A stretch of 64,000 nucleotides of DNA. Source: Ctenosaura bakeri. Taxonomy: Eukaryota > Chordata > Lepidosauria > Squamata > Iguanidae. Positions 48,692 through 58,756 of the stretch are shown here, piece by piece; the first letter of the stretch is position 1, and every line of letters begins with the position of its first letter. The DNA is taken from positions 122,367 to 186,366 of the forward strand of contig CAOLHI010004243.1 in the NCBI GenBank assembly GCA_948474755.1. The letters are read 5' to 3'. Under the pieces are notes generated by a model that made no database searches, was not told the DNA's origin, and saw nothing but the letters and a program-made list of their open reading frames with translations. Position numbers and translations under genes: made by a program.

Positions 48692-49026
48692 GGCCCTTTC
48701 CGCAGCTTGCCTGATTCTGGTGTGGGCACACAGGGATCACATGAGCAGCCTCTTGAGAGCAGCCTCCTGCTCTGCAGCAGCTGCCTACTGGCCAGCAGGA
48801 AGCTTGAGGGCTCTGCCTCTTCCTTCTGCAGCACAGCCGGGTACTTTCCCAGGCTGCACTGAAGCATGAGGGCCACATCTCTGGATGTTCCGCACTCAAA
48901 GTAAGTGCGTGTGGGGCCCCAGAGCGAAGCAAGATCACACATCATTTTTGGCTTGTGAAATGGTCCTCACAATCGCACAACACTCTGGAGGCCCTTTCGC
49001 ATCAGAAATGGCATGCAAAAAGGACC
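48692..49026. mobile_element. GC-rich MITE, family A, TSD CTA
   Basis: Left GGCCCTTTCCGCAGC; right 'ggcatgcaaaaaggacc'; flanks CTA (48,689-48,691 and 49,027-49,029). The interior matches 13,283 ('atcacatgagcagcctc', 'cttccttctgcagcacagcc'). Confidence 0.8.
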
Positions 49027-50083
49027 CTAGTTAAACAGCAAGGCTTGCTGGCCCAGGAGAAGATATATTAAAAAATGTATGATATGGCTTTGATGTTAGA
49101 TAGCCTAATTTGTGTGATTACTTTGGGAAGAGAACAGGGAAGAGAGAGTAGGAGTGAAAGAACTTTTTCTGTAGCCCAAATCAGAGTGGAATAGCTGGGT
49201 TTGTGAAGCAGAGGAACAGCTAAGTTTGGAAAATCAGAAAAAAGAAAAATGCAAGTATGGGAGTGAATTGTTTGCTTAACAGGACACCAAAGCCTTCAAG
49301 CAACCAGGGCGCTTTCAGAATATTGTGGCTTTTAGACCTGAAAGGTAGGTTATGCTCCCCATGGCCCTATATTGAGGGAAAATATTTGGAGTCTTTCTTG
49401 AGGGTGAGGGTTCATTGTAACTCTCTTCATGAATGTCTACCCCTCTATTGATTATATTCTGGACAGATTTTGTACTGTGTATTATTGTATAATACACAAG
49501 TATTACATATTATTGTTTGGGTGATCTACAATGAAACCCTTGCAATTCTTTAGTGTATTACACAGTGCTAGGTACATGGATAATTAAGAGGAAAGCTTTC
49601 CTCAAACTCATTCTCCATGTCTTCTCCCTCCCTTTGTCTCTCTTTCTCACTCTCTCTCTTGCAACTCTTCCCATTCTGCTTTTTTACTCTCCTCCTCTCT
49701 CTCACCCAATCTCCTTTTAATTATACAATTCAGTTAAAATTGATGTAGAAAGAGCTGGCTTATTAGATACATGAGGATTAAAGCTGCAGATTCCTGCAGA
49801 TTACATTTGGGGTCCCTGGCTTCTGCATACAAAACCTATGCTCTCCCACCGATCTTTGCAGACCATGTTCCTTGAAAAAGAGTAGGGAGACAGAAAGGAT
49901 GGCATGATTCAGTTGTGCAGAAGAATATCCTGCATATGCTCAGAGATTCTCAAAAATTTCAGATTAAGAATATTCTTGAGTTGCTTAACAATCTTTGTAG
50001 CTACCTACTTACTGAAATACCTCTAAACTAAACAAATAATTCCTCATAAAACTTTAACAAACAAGGCATTTGAAGACTGGGTG
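49027..50083. other. Non-coding stretch; pyrimidine-rich tract 49,615-49,720
   Basis: CT-rich run (tctctctttctcactctctc) only. No other feature. Confidence 0.45.
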
Positions 50084-50321
50084 CACTCATCCCTCCATAT
50101 CTGCAGATTCTGTATCCACAATTTGAAACAGCCATGACTTGAAAATATTCTGCCCTCCCCCCCCAAAAAAAACCAGAAAGCAAACTTTGATTTTGCCGTT
50201 TAATATAAAGGACACCATTTTACGACACTGTTGCACATAATGGGACTGGAACATCCACAAATTTTGGTATCCATGGGGAGTCCTGGAACCAAACCCAGGT
50301 GGATACTGATGACCCACTGTA
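50084..50321. mobile_element. Tigger-like MITE
   Basis: Left 'cactcatccctccatatctg' and right 'ggatactgatgacccactg'. Inner marks are as in 30,734. The flanks read TG and TA, so one site base has mutated. Confidence 0.75.
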
Positions 50322-50622
50322 TGTGTTGGTGGGGGTGGGAAGAAAAAAAGGATAAAGATGAGTGACTTGAAGAGGTTGTAAGGTAAGATTCATGCTTTGG
50401 GGCTATGTTCTCTAACAAGACAGTTTCCAGAAACGTTGACTCCCATAATTCCCATACAACAATCATATTATGGGGTTTGAATTCCATGCAGGAGAAAAAA
50501 ATCCACACTGGAGGAAGGCAACTGTAAAAGGGGCAGGGAGAACTCCTTTGAAGGAGCCAGTAACAAAATCTGCTCCCCCAAAGTCAACAGAGACAACTGT
50601 CATGCCCCTGCCCCAGGACTTA
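50322..50622. other. Non-coding, nothing recognised
   Basis: Short spacer. Confidence 0.35.
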
Positions 50623-51413
50623 GGCCCTTTTCGCACATTAGCTCGTTAGCGCGATGAGCTAGAGCCCTCACGCTATCACAAACATCGCAAGAGAGCCGCT
50701 TGCACTCTGCACACAGCAGGGCATTTGTGAGAGAGCACCGTTCCCCGCCTGGTGCCTCTTCCGCATGCCGGTGTCGTGGGCCACGCCCAGGTCCCACCCT
50801 GTCCCCGCCCCACCGGCCCTGATTGGGCGGTGGGTTTTCTTTTTTTTAATTTTTTTCAGCCTATCGTGCTAACGTTAGCATGATAGATCCTGCCAACAGG
50901 CCATCGCAGCAGCCCCAAGGGCAGACCAGTAGCAAGGCTACGGTGCTAATGCGCTAACGTGCTAACGATAGCACCAGTTTTTTTTTTAAAAAAAAAGTCA
51001 GCCAGACCCCAGGGGCTGCTGTCGTCTCAAGTGTGGCGACGCAACCCCGGGGTGGGCTCTTGCGGCAACATGTTGGGCAGTGTTCCCTGCTACCATGGGG
51101 GCAGCAGCGTCCCTGCTGCTGGGCGGGGCTTCCTCTGGGAGTTGCTGTGTGACGGACAGGCAGCTGGGACTGCCCACACCCCACCCACTCCCGGCTCCTT
51201 CGCATAAGATAGCTCCACAGGCCCGCTGGTCGTGCGAGCGATACGTAAAGGAGGTCATTTTCGCCTTTCAGGCGAAAATGAAAAAACGCGACTCCAGCAC
51301 TACCCATGGTCACGAGAGCCCCGGGTCGGCCGGAACGTCATGTGGTACAGCAGCTCATGAAGGGGGGAGGGAGCATGCTTAATACACTTTAAAAACACCA
51401 TGCGAAAAGGGCC
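50623..51413. mobile_element. Long GGCCC-ended GC-rich element with internal palindromes, TSD TTA
   Basis: Left GGCCCTTTTCGCACATTAGC; right 'ccatgcgaaaagggcc'; exact TTA flanks (50,620-50,622 and 51,414-51,416). At 791 bp it is the longest of this group. It carries palindromes such as 'tgctaacgttagca' (50,866-50,879) and an A/T fold-back near 50,978-50,998. It has overlapping CpG-driven open frames (up to 119 codons) but no transposase motif. Confidence 0.8.
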
Positions 51414-52271
51414 TTAGACTCCCAGAACCCAGATAGGACTCTTCCCAACAGCCATACCCTAGAGACATGAGAAGCACAGTATTTATGGCAGCTAGTACAG
51501 GTAGAAAAAAAAGAGCCCAGGCTTCTGGCAGCATTTATATAAGAAGGACTTGTTAATTAGGCCACAGCTGGCCAGGACACTGAGGCTATATAACCAGAGG
51601 TCAGGACAGCAGAAGACTGCTTGAAGCTACCGATTCCATTGGTGGTGACAGCCTTGCTGACTTCTGCATTCTCTGCTCATGTTCTTTGGACCTTGCTTGG
51701 ACTATTGATTTGGCTTTGGGACTTTTCTTCCCTGGACTGTTGGTGACTTGCTACAACCCTGCTTTAACCAATGCTGTTTTGCTAAACCCAGGTGGTTTTC
51801 ATGGACTTCTAGGATAGAGAAGTCCCTGTCCCTGGAAAAAGTTTTCCAGTGGATCTGGAAGCAGAAGTCTTCATTCTGGGCCAGTGCTGCAAAATATAAG
51901 CAGTCTTGCTCCAGTTCTTTTGTCAGTCAGGCTCAAGCAACCTTGCTGAGAGGAATCTGTAGAAGTTATGTGGTAAAAAAGCAGCAGCAGCAGCAGCTGT
52001 TGAGAACTGGCATCAGTGGCAAAAAAAGCAGCAACAGAGAAGCTGCAATGGTGGGGATGAAGAAGAGAAAGGGTGTGGTGTAGGATGAAAGAGGATCAGA
52101 AGAGAAATGATGACAGGATAGAATGGCAGTGAGAATGAGGAAGATGAGCAGCAGGGAAGGAAAAGTAGTGGTATCACCAGAAAAGAAATAACACATGGTG
52201 GTGGAACAGTACACATGAAGAGGCAGACCTGTTACCAGGTATGGCCTAAAAGCATTTATACAGGTTATATT

Positions 52272-52274
<3 letters not shown>
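51414..52274. other. Unrecognised; possible LTR-like fragment 51,555-51,800
   Basis: 'gaggctatataaccagaggt' followed by a CTTGG/GGACT-rich tract is reminiscent of LTR leader sequences, but no borders were found. The GCA-rich run near 51,980-52,000 is short. Confidence 0.3.

Positions 52275-52307
<33 letters not shown>
52275..52307. repeat. (AC)n microsatellite
   Basis: Pure AC run. Confidence 0.95.
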
Positions 52308-52308
<1 letters not shown>

Positions 52309-52719
52309 GCTAGCTAAGAACTGAAACACTTTTTGAAGGTTCTGAGTAAAACAGCCCTATTGAGGGCTATATTGCAGAGAGTTGAGGATAAAGGGGGACA
52401 ATGAAGGCACTCTGTCTAACTTGGAAACAGAAGGAACCTTGATCAGGTTCCCCCTTAAAGGCAAGGGTAATTTGGCAGCTATCTGCCCTGGTAGTAACCA
52501 CCACCACCCTTGTGAGAGGCAGAGGCACTTAGAGGCTTGAGGCAGCAAGGCTAGGAGACGAGGCCAGGCGGATAGAGGAACAGGCATGGGAGTACCAGCC
52601 TTCCACCAGAGGTCACCATATGATCAAATGTGTGCAGTCTCTGTCATGTGGTGCACCGATATTGTAAGGTGCTGAATTCATTATATGTAAACTGTTCTAG
52701 CTGCTTACAAGGTTAGGTA
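52308..52719. other. Unrecognised; could hold the DIRS 5' end
   Basis: No inverted terminal repeat of the DIRS element was identified here. Confidence 0.3.
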
Positions 52720-52729
52720 TGTGACAGTG

Positions 52730-54373
52730 AGGATCCTGTGGGAATCTACGTATCACAAAAGGTCAAGGAGCAGATTTCAGATGGATATGTTTACATTACT
52801 AAAACCAAGAGCAGAGGAGGGCCATAACAGCTGCCTCAGAAAAAAGGTCAAGGGAAAGAAAAAGAGGAGGAGGTGAAGCACCCATTTTTATAACTGGCTC
52901 ACTAGATACACTGTCTTATGGGAGTGATCCAGTCAGCATGTCCAGAGATGGGTTGGCATTTGTCCAATCATAAGGGCAGCCATCTTGGGACATGGGCACT
53001 AGCTGGGGAGAATATGATATGGCAGAAGAAGCAACTGGCAAAATCACCTCTGAGTATTCCTTTCCTAAGAAAACTCTATGAAATTCGTGGGATCACCAAA
53101 AGTTGGCAGGTGAATTGAAGAACACACACACACACACACAGTCATAAAAGAGCATCCAATAGCAAGAAGGCTAGATGGAATTTATTCAGTCACAAGTTAC
53201 AACTTATCATGGTGTTACTACAGTTATGATATGTCTGGTGAGAGCACTAGATATCCTTTTGATATCAAATAATTTGGCTTTTGCTTGACCTTTCTCTGCC
53301 ACCCTACTCCATGTGTTTGCAGAGGTCCACCGGACAAGCATGTATTAGGTGCAGCCATTAATGGTTGTACATTCCAAACCTTATTTAGGCAGGCAACTTA
53401 AGCCTCTCCGATGCTTCAGGGAAAAACCTCCTTGCAAACCAGCCTTGCTCAGCGCGAATCTACACACAGACGTACGGCCCAGTGCCGAGCCATTCCTTTA
53501 TGTTGGGCTATTAGCATACTGGCCATACTATTGTCATCCAGAGATAAGCTCATCATGCAAAACCTGACCTTTTCCAACTCCTTTGTCCAGCTCCAAATTT
53601 CCTTTGTTCTCACCGAGCATGGCATGGTCTGTAGGTAAAATCCACCCTATAAAAGGTCCTCACTTTTAGAACACCTTGGAACACTCCGGACTGCTATACT
53701 GCCTTGCTGTTGGTTTGTCCAGCGAGTCGCCCCCTCAGCAAACCGCGCTGAGCTTTTTTCCCCTGCAACCTCCACTTCTATCCAGGACTACGAGACCAGG
53801 TGTTGTATTACCCACTCCCTAAAGCTCTCTATTTCTATTTCTCAGTTAGTGTATGCCGTGTCTTTTGTGTTGTTTGTATACAATAAAAATATTATTTGTT
53901 ACTTTAAAACTTGTCTAGTCGCTCTCTGACCTGATGCCGTAGACATAGGGTAAAAGATCCTATCTAAGTTACCCTGCCTCTTGTTAGCTTAAGAGAGTGC
54001 TCGAGCTTAATTTCCCCATCTTGTGTTGTTGTTTGGTTATTTGGGCGCCCCTCCCGGGACCCCCAACATACAGAGTAACAATGGTTGGACCTCACATGAA
54101 GGGTAAGGGAGAGGTGACAAAACCACCTGAATGGGTCACCAAAAGCCCAGTGAGGGTGCTGGGCAAGTGTCAAAGGACCCAGTGTAAATCTGAGCACAGC
54201 TGTAATCATTGTCTTGGGCCTCAGCCTAGACCTTCGTGTCCCTGCAAGCCCAGCACTATGCAGCCCTTTCAGACATGCTAGCCCCCTCCAAGTAAAATGG
54301 AAAGCAGGTCAGGCCCCTCAAACACTAACATTTATGGGAAGTAATGCATGGGAGGAGGACCAGCTCAGCCTGG
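52730..54373 (+). pseudogene. DIRS gag-like region, split by a solo LTR
   Basis: Left of the LTR, frames around 52,740-53,110 give DPVGIYVSQKVKEQI, then an acidic/basic stretch and NWLTRYTVL / MGVIQSACPE, resembling the conserved core of vertebrate DIRS gag. Right of the LTR (54,085-54,290) comes GKCQRTQCKSEHSCNHCLG, the C-terminal Cys/His cluster expected for nucleic-acid binding. Frameshifts, stops and an AC microsatellite (53,122-53,140) disrupt it. The N-terminal half is less certain than the Cys/His part. Confidence 0.55.
53213..54080 (+). mobile_element. Solo LTR (family L, variant 1), TSD ATGG
   Basis: Begins TGTTACTA and ends GAGTAACA, flanked by exact ATGG (53,209-53,212 and 54,081-54,084). 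TATA box (TATAAAA, about 53,649), polyadenylation signal (aataaa, 53,882), and U5 block 'agttaccctgcctcttgtta'. The 'tttgggcgcc' string near 54,040 looks like a primer-binding site but lies inside the LTR as the duplication defines it. 868 bp. DIRS gag remnants lie on both sides, so it landed in that element. Confidence 0.9.
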
Positions 54374-54543
54374 GGCCATTTCCACACTACACTCTTACAG
54401 CGCGATTATTCCACTTTCAACATCCTGTGGAATCCTGAAGTTTGCAGTTTAGGGAGGGGCTGGCCAGCCCCTCCCTAAACTGCAAACCCCAGGATTTTGA
54501 AAGTGGAATAATCGTGCTGTAGGAGTGTAGTGCGGAAATAGCC
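54374..54543. mobile_element. GGCC-type MITE family B, TSD TGG
   Basis: Left GGCCATTTCCACACTACACT; right 'agtgtagtgcggaaatagcc'; exact TGG flanks (54,371-54,373 and 54,544-54,546). Lies between DIRS gag and pol remnants. Confidence 0.9.
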
Positions 54544-54546
54544 TGG

Positions 54547-56020
54547 GTCTGGCCCATACACCAATATCTCTACCAGACCTTATCCCTTTGTTATCAAATG
54601 AGACTGCTGCCTCCAGATGTGGGGTGAGTTCAGAGTAAGGTTCCACATCACTTTTACAAGCTCATGTGCTGGTAGGAATGTGGGTAATTTAAAATAAGCC
54701 TGAGAGAGGCCTGATGTGGTTGCAGTTAAGATAGTCAATAAATGTCAAGCCAGGTGGTAGGCATCTCCCCTACTTCTCTTCCAAATCATAGGGTTTATCC
54801 TTGAAAGTTGTTCCTAATAAGATACCAGGGGAGTTCAGATTGATCCATCACCTCTCATAGCCCAAGGGTGTATGTGTTAATGAGGTGTTTCCCCCATGAG
54901 TTTTGTTCTGTATGGTGCACATCTTTTGACCATGCTGAGATCATGTGACACTGGGGTGCTTATGTCCAAAAATGATAGCCAGCCTTCAAGCTTCTGCCAC
55001 TAAACCCTCAGAACTGCACTCTATTAGGGTTTAAATTTGAGAGATTTTGGTACATCAATAAAGCAATGCCTATGGAATGCACATGAGTGGTTCACATCAG
55101 TCACTCACTATCCCAATGATTTTTTTTATTCATCAGCCCAGCTGGAACCAACGCATGTTAACACTATGTTTGCCTTTCACTTGTTGGCATTGAAGCTGGG
55201 TATGGCATTACCTGGAGAGAGGACAGAGGGCCCTACTCTCAACCATATAGCTGAGCAATCAACTTGATTCCACCAGAAATAGATCCTGCCTTCCAGCAGA
55301 CAAACTGGTACCTCTTCAGTCATTAATAACAAAGACTCTGGCTACAAAACTGCACTCTGTAGGGAGCTTCAGGTGCTCCTACATCATCTCAGTTTTGCAT
55401 GTAAGGTAGTTGCCCCTGGATTGGCCTTCTGTGCTCAGCTGGCCAGGGCCACAGCTAGAGCACATGGTCCACATTGCTACATATCCAAGTCTAAAGGAAT
55501 GAAGGTGAATTTAACTGTCTGGGAGGCATTTTTAGGAAAATGTAATCGGATTTTCTTGTGGAGGGGTCCAATGGACAGTGGCCTAGATTTTCAGGTGCAG
55601 TCAGATGAATCTTGCAGCCTGCACTTTGAGATGTATTTCAGGGAGAAGTGCTGTGCATAATATTGGCCTGAAGGTTTAGTAGAGGTGGGTGTTGTTAGAG
55701 ACTTGACTTTCTTGGAGTTATTCCCTATAGTACTAGTTGTGGTCATATGGAGGGACATTTTTATCAGGTCCTGATGTGGTAACTAGGCAGTGTTCACAGT
55801 TATTAACTAGGCAGTTATTAATTAGGTCCTGATGTGGTAACTAGGCAGTGTTCACAGTTATTAATGAGGTAGTGTTCACAGTTATTAACTATCAGACCTT
55901 ATGTTCTGAGTAGAGTCTAACATCTTCTCAGCATGCCATAATAGCAGTTGCATTATCTCACTTTCAGAAGGAGGAGGTCTGAGCTTTTGTTCCAGAAGCA
56001 AGCCCATTCCAGATCCTTTT
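54547..56020 (+). pseudogene. DIRS pol: reverse transcriptase and RNase H remnants
   Basis: Translated fragments in shifting frames: LSLKVVPNK and GEFRLIHHLS-PKGVCVNE (54,800-54,880), the signature RT opening of DIRS elements; LLPLNPQNCTLLGFKFERFW and KAMPMECT (54,990-55,085); then CTLxGASG, LSFACKVVAPGLAFCAQLAR (55,380-55,450) and LTVWEAFLGKCNRIFLWRGP (55,515-55,570) of the RT/RNase H link; and LTFLELFPI with VFTVIN (55,700-55,870). The YxDD-type catalytic box region is not preserved. A 57-bp tandem duplication sits at 55,766-55,863. Stops are frequent, so the gene is long dead. Confidence 0.75.
55766..55863. repeat. Tandem duplication, 57-bp offset
   Basis: 'aggtcctgatgtggtaacta', 'ggcagtgttcacagttatta' occurs at 55,766 and again at 55,823, and a third partial 'gtgttcacagttattaa' follows at about 55,872. 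Confidence 0.9.
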
Positions 56021-57384
56021 CCAGAGGAGCTAGGGTTGCTTGGAAGCAAGTAATAACTCAAGGAGTATTAAGTTCTGTAGCCCCCATCAATTTCTACTCC
56101 ATGGTAGCTGCCAACTTCTTGTCCTTCTCAGCTCAGGCGAGGGGTGCTGGGGAGCAGGCATGTTCAGAGACTCTGGTCCTCAAGTACCTGGCCTACTTGA
56201 GAACTTGAGAGCGTTCCTAGGACTGTGGCAATGTACTTGATGGCCGACACAATTTTTAAAAAGGCCAATGTGTTTCTGGATCCTTGTGTTGTTACCTTGT
56301 TCTCTGGGGGTCCCGGGAGGGGCGCCCAAATAACCAAACACAAACACAATGCTGGGGGAATTAACTGGAGCACTCTCTTAAGCTAGCAAGAGACAGGGTA
56401 ACTTAGCAGGGATCTTGTAACCCAATGTCTATGGGGTCAGGTCAGTTAAGCAGTCAGACAGTTTTAAAACAGCAAAAATGATATCTTTATTAAAGGACAA
56501 ACAACAGAAAAGACACCACAAACACACAGCTAACTAAGGAATTAGAAATAAGGATTTTTGGGGGAAATGGGTGATACAACACCTTTTCTCGTAGTCTTGG
56601 AGAAGTTGAAGATAGTGGGGAAGAAACTCAGTGTGGAGGCCGAGGGGAGCTCTCTGGATAAAATGACAGCAAGGCTGGATGGAACTCAGGAGCGATCCGA
56701 GGTGGTCTCGGAATCGGGGAGTTTTTATAGGGTGAATTGTGCCTACAGGCCATGCCATACACAGTGAGAACAATGTGAGTTTGAAGCGGGACAAAGATTT
56801 GGAAAGGGTCAAGTTTAACATGGTGGGCTTAGCGCAGATGTAACAATAGTATAGCCAGTATGTAAATGCAAGGTGCTTAGCTTGGCTTTGTAAGACTATC
56901 GGCGCGAGGCCGGGCGTCTTTGTTTAGAGTCACGCTTAAGCAAGAGGTGTTTGCAGGGAGGTCCCTGAAGCAACAGAGTGCCTTTGTTCTACCTGCCTAG
57001 GTGGAGAATGGAATGTCCAACAATTACCAGCCGCACCTGTTTACGCACTTGTCCAGAGGCCTCGCAAACACGTGGAGCGGGGTGGCAGAGGAAGGCCGAA
57101 TGAATTTGATATCAAAAAGAGATATCTAGTGCTATCACCGGGTAGGCTTGAACCATAGTAACAGTGTGACATGTGGAGGCTGCAGAGCTATGGGGCACTG
57201 GAAGCACAGCACCCTAGCAAAACCTGAAATGCGGCAGCCCATTACCACTCGCATTCTTGTCTTGCTCTTTAGGTAGCTGCTCCATGTCTGTTGATCACAG
57301 TTTGAAGAAAAGCTGTTTAAGACACCATTTGTTCTACACCTTTTTGGGACATTGCAGACTGAGGAACTGGTGATGCATGGGGTA
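56020..57384 (+). pseudogene. DIRS tyrosine recombinase, split by a solo LTR
   Basis: The recombinase joins element circles to the target without duplication. Before the LTR: SSVAPINFYSMVAANFLSF and LVLKYLAYLRT (56,075-56,205), then a frameshift to MYLMADTIFKKANVFLDP (56,230-56,285). After the LTR (57,190-57,380): KPEMRQPITTRILVLLF, FEEKLFKTPFVLHLFGTLQT and EELV, matching the continuation of the catalytic-core start. The reading continues when the LTR and one GTGT are removed. The catalytic R-H-R-Y residues further on are not recognisable; a Tigger-like insertion follows at once. Confidence 0.7.
56290..57163 (-). mobile_element. Solo LTR (family L, variant 1), minus strand, TSD GTGT
   Basis: Mirror-oriented sister of 53,213-54,080: plus-strand edges TGTTACCT and TAGTAACA, flanked by exact GTGT (56,286-56,289 and 57,164-57,167). 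On the minus strand it has TATAAAAA (about 56,729), AATAAA (about 56,491) and the same U5 and U3 blocks as the 53,213 copy. 874 bp. It interrupts the DIRS recombinase region. Confidence 0.9.
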
Positions 57385-57675
57385 ACGCATCCAAGAGGGC
57401 TCTTAGCAAAAAGGGTGTGTCTTTATTATCTGGTGGCAGGTGAGGGTGTGCAGGGAATGTGCAATTACCCTCCCTGCGCCCTCCTACCAGCTGCTGTCAG
57501 CGTGCCCCTGAGGGGAAGGGGCAGGAGAGTGCAGGGGAGTGAAGATCTTTCCCCCTCCCTGCACCTGGGCAAAAGGCCAGGGAATGGGAAGAGGAGAATG
57601 GGGGAGGGGCAAGCAGGCATCTTGCAAATAATCAAATTCATGAAAGTGAAACCTGCAAACGTCGGGGGAGAACTG
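57385..57675 (-). mobile_element. Tigger-like MITE inside DIRS
   Basis: The right edge, read in reverse complement, is CAGTTCTCCCCCGACGTTTG followed by 'caggtttcactttcatgaat' and 'ttgattatttgcaag', the same opening as the element at 17,523; TA follows at 57,676-57,677. The left edge is a guess from where DIRS similarity stops. Confidence 0.6.
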
Positions 57676-57689
57676 TAGTTTCAGCAGTA

Positions 57690-58450
57690 CATTTAAAGAC
57701 TGTCTGGATTTGTGAGCACAGCATCATTGGACAGGGAAGAATGCATAATCTAATGGCTGGCAACTTGCCATATGCCTGGAGAAGCAATTTAAGATCATTT
57801 GGCTGGGTTGCAGACATATGCTATGAGATGTTTTGCTGCCAGCCTTGCTATGACAAGCAGAAATATCAGGTCTGCTGGACATTTTAATTGTGCAGTTGGG
57901 TGAGAATAATCCAGCATCATGGAAGGGCCTGGAATTGAACTTCACCATAAGAAAGCACTTGGACTCATGGCACAGTCTAGTCTCACAAACTACATTGTTC
58001 AGATTGGTTGGCGCTGTTGGAGTGACATTAATGAAAGGGATCTCAGAAACCCATGGGAACTGATGAGGTGAGGCACAAGGTCTACAGCAGTGGTTCTCAA
58101 CCTGGGGGTCGGGACCCCTTTGGGGGTCGCACGACCCTTTCACAGGGGTCGCCTAAGACCTTGCTTCAAGCCCTTCTCAGGTTGAGCTTCTGACACTATG
58201 ATAATGGTTGGGGGTCACCACAACATGAGAAACTGTATTAAAGGGTCACGGCATTAGGAAGGTTGAGAACCACTGGTCTACAGGATGATGAGAGAATTAT
58301 AACTTTTTGGGGCAGGGTGTTTACAGAGCACCCAGACATTTCCTTCCATATGGAAGCATTCTGCCATCAGGATGGGGTTGTCTGGGAGCAAGACACTTGG
58401 CTGTATGAGATTCTTTTGGGGATTACAGTAGTGGGAATTGGGGGCTGAGT
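57690..58450 (+). pseudogene. SGNH-hydrolase-like ORF of DIRS, split by SPIN
   Basis: Fragments at 57,707-57,860 (VWICEHSIIGQGRM, then SFGWVADICYEMF) and 58,000-58,410 (WRCWSDINERDLR and, after SPIN, EHPDISFHMEAFCHQDGVVW) resemble the extra ORF of some vertebrate DIRS elements. Those end in a D-G-V-H-L block carrying the catalytic Asp/His of an SGNH hydrolase; here the His is changed (DGVVW) and the nucleophile block reads EHS. Function in the element is unknown. Much decay; assignment is from motif memory only. Confidence 0.5.
58088..58275 (+). mobile_element. SPIN-type hAT MITE, exact 8-bp TSD
   Basis: Starts CAGTGGTTCTCAACCTGGGG and ends 'aggttgagaaccactg'. The interior 'gggtcgcacgaccctttcac', 'aggggtcgcctaagacc', 'gttgggggtcaccacaacat' and 'attaaagggtcacggcatta' is the non-autonomous SPIN (SPace INvader) sequence as I know it. 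Exact octamers GTCTACAG lie at 58,080-58,087 and 58,276-58,283. 188 bp, shorter than the usual copies by an internal loss. It lies inside the DIRS SGNH-like ORF. Confidence 0.9.
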
Positions 58451-58745
58451 GATTGCTTCTGATGATGGGTGGCATGGGGTAAGATCCAGTTATAGGGAAC
58501 GTGGGGCCTACAACCTCCATTTGGGTTCTGAGAACGCAAGCCAACAGACCTAGCTTGAGGTCCAGGGACCAGCCTCAATCCCAGGTGGCAGGGGATCACA
58601 CAGTAGCTGTGTGTCCACATGATTCTGGCTATTATCCTTTGAGTGCACTCCCCAACAGGTGAGCTGAGGAGGGGTCGATCAGATGACAGAGGGTTTATCT
58701 GATTCGTACGTCTGTGCCTCATGCCATGCCAACATTTATCAGCTG

Positions 58746-58756
58746 CAACCAATAAA
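58746..58756 (+). terminator. Polyadenylation signal near DIRS 3' end
   Basis: 'caataaaattg' in the 'gcaaccaataaaattgtgg' context that ends vertebrate DIRS copies. Confidence 0.4.

Noticed and set aside
51555..51800. Fourth LTR
   Set aside because: A TATA-like box and leader-like composition only; no TG..CA borders or target duplication were found.
54038..54060. Retroviral primer-binding site just outside an LTR
   Set aside because: The ATGG duplications and the TGTTAC/GTAACA ends place this string inside the LTR; there is no internal region after it.
53213..57163. A single provirus bounded by two LTRs
   Set aside because: The two LTRs are in opposite orientations, each has its own target duplication, and the sequence between is DIRS, not gag-pol-env.
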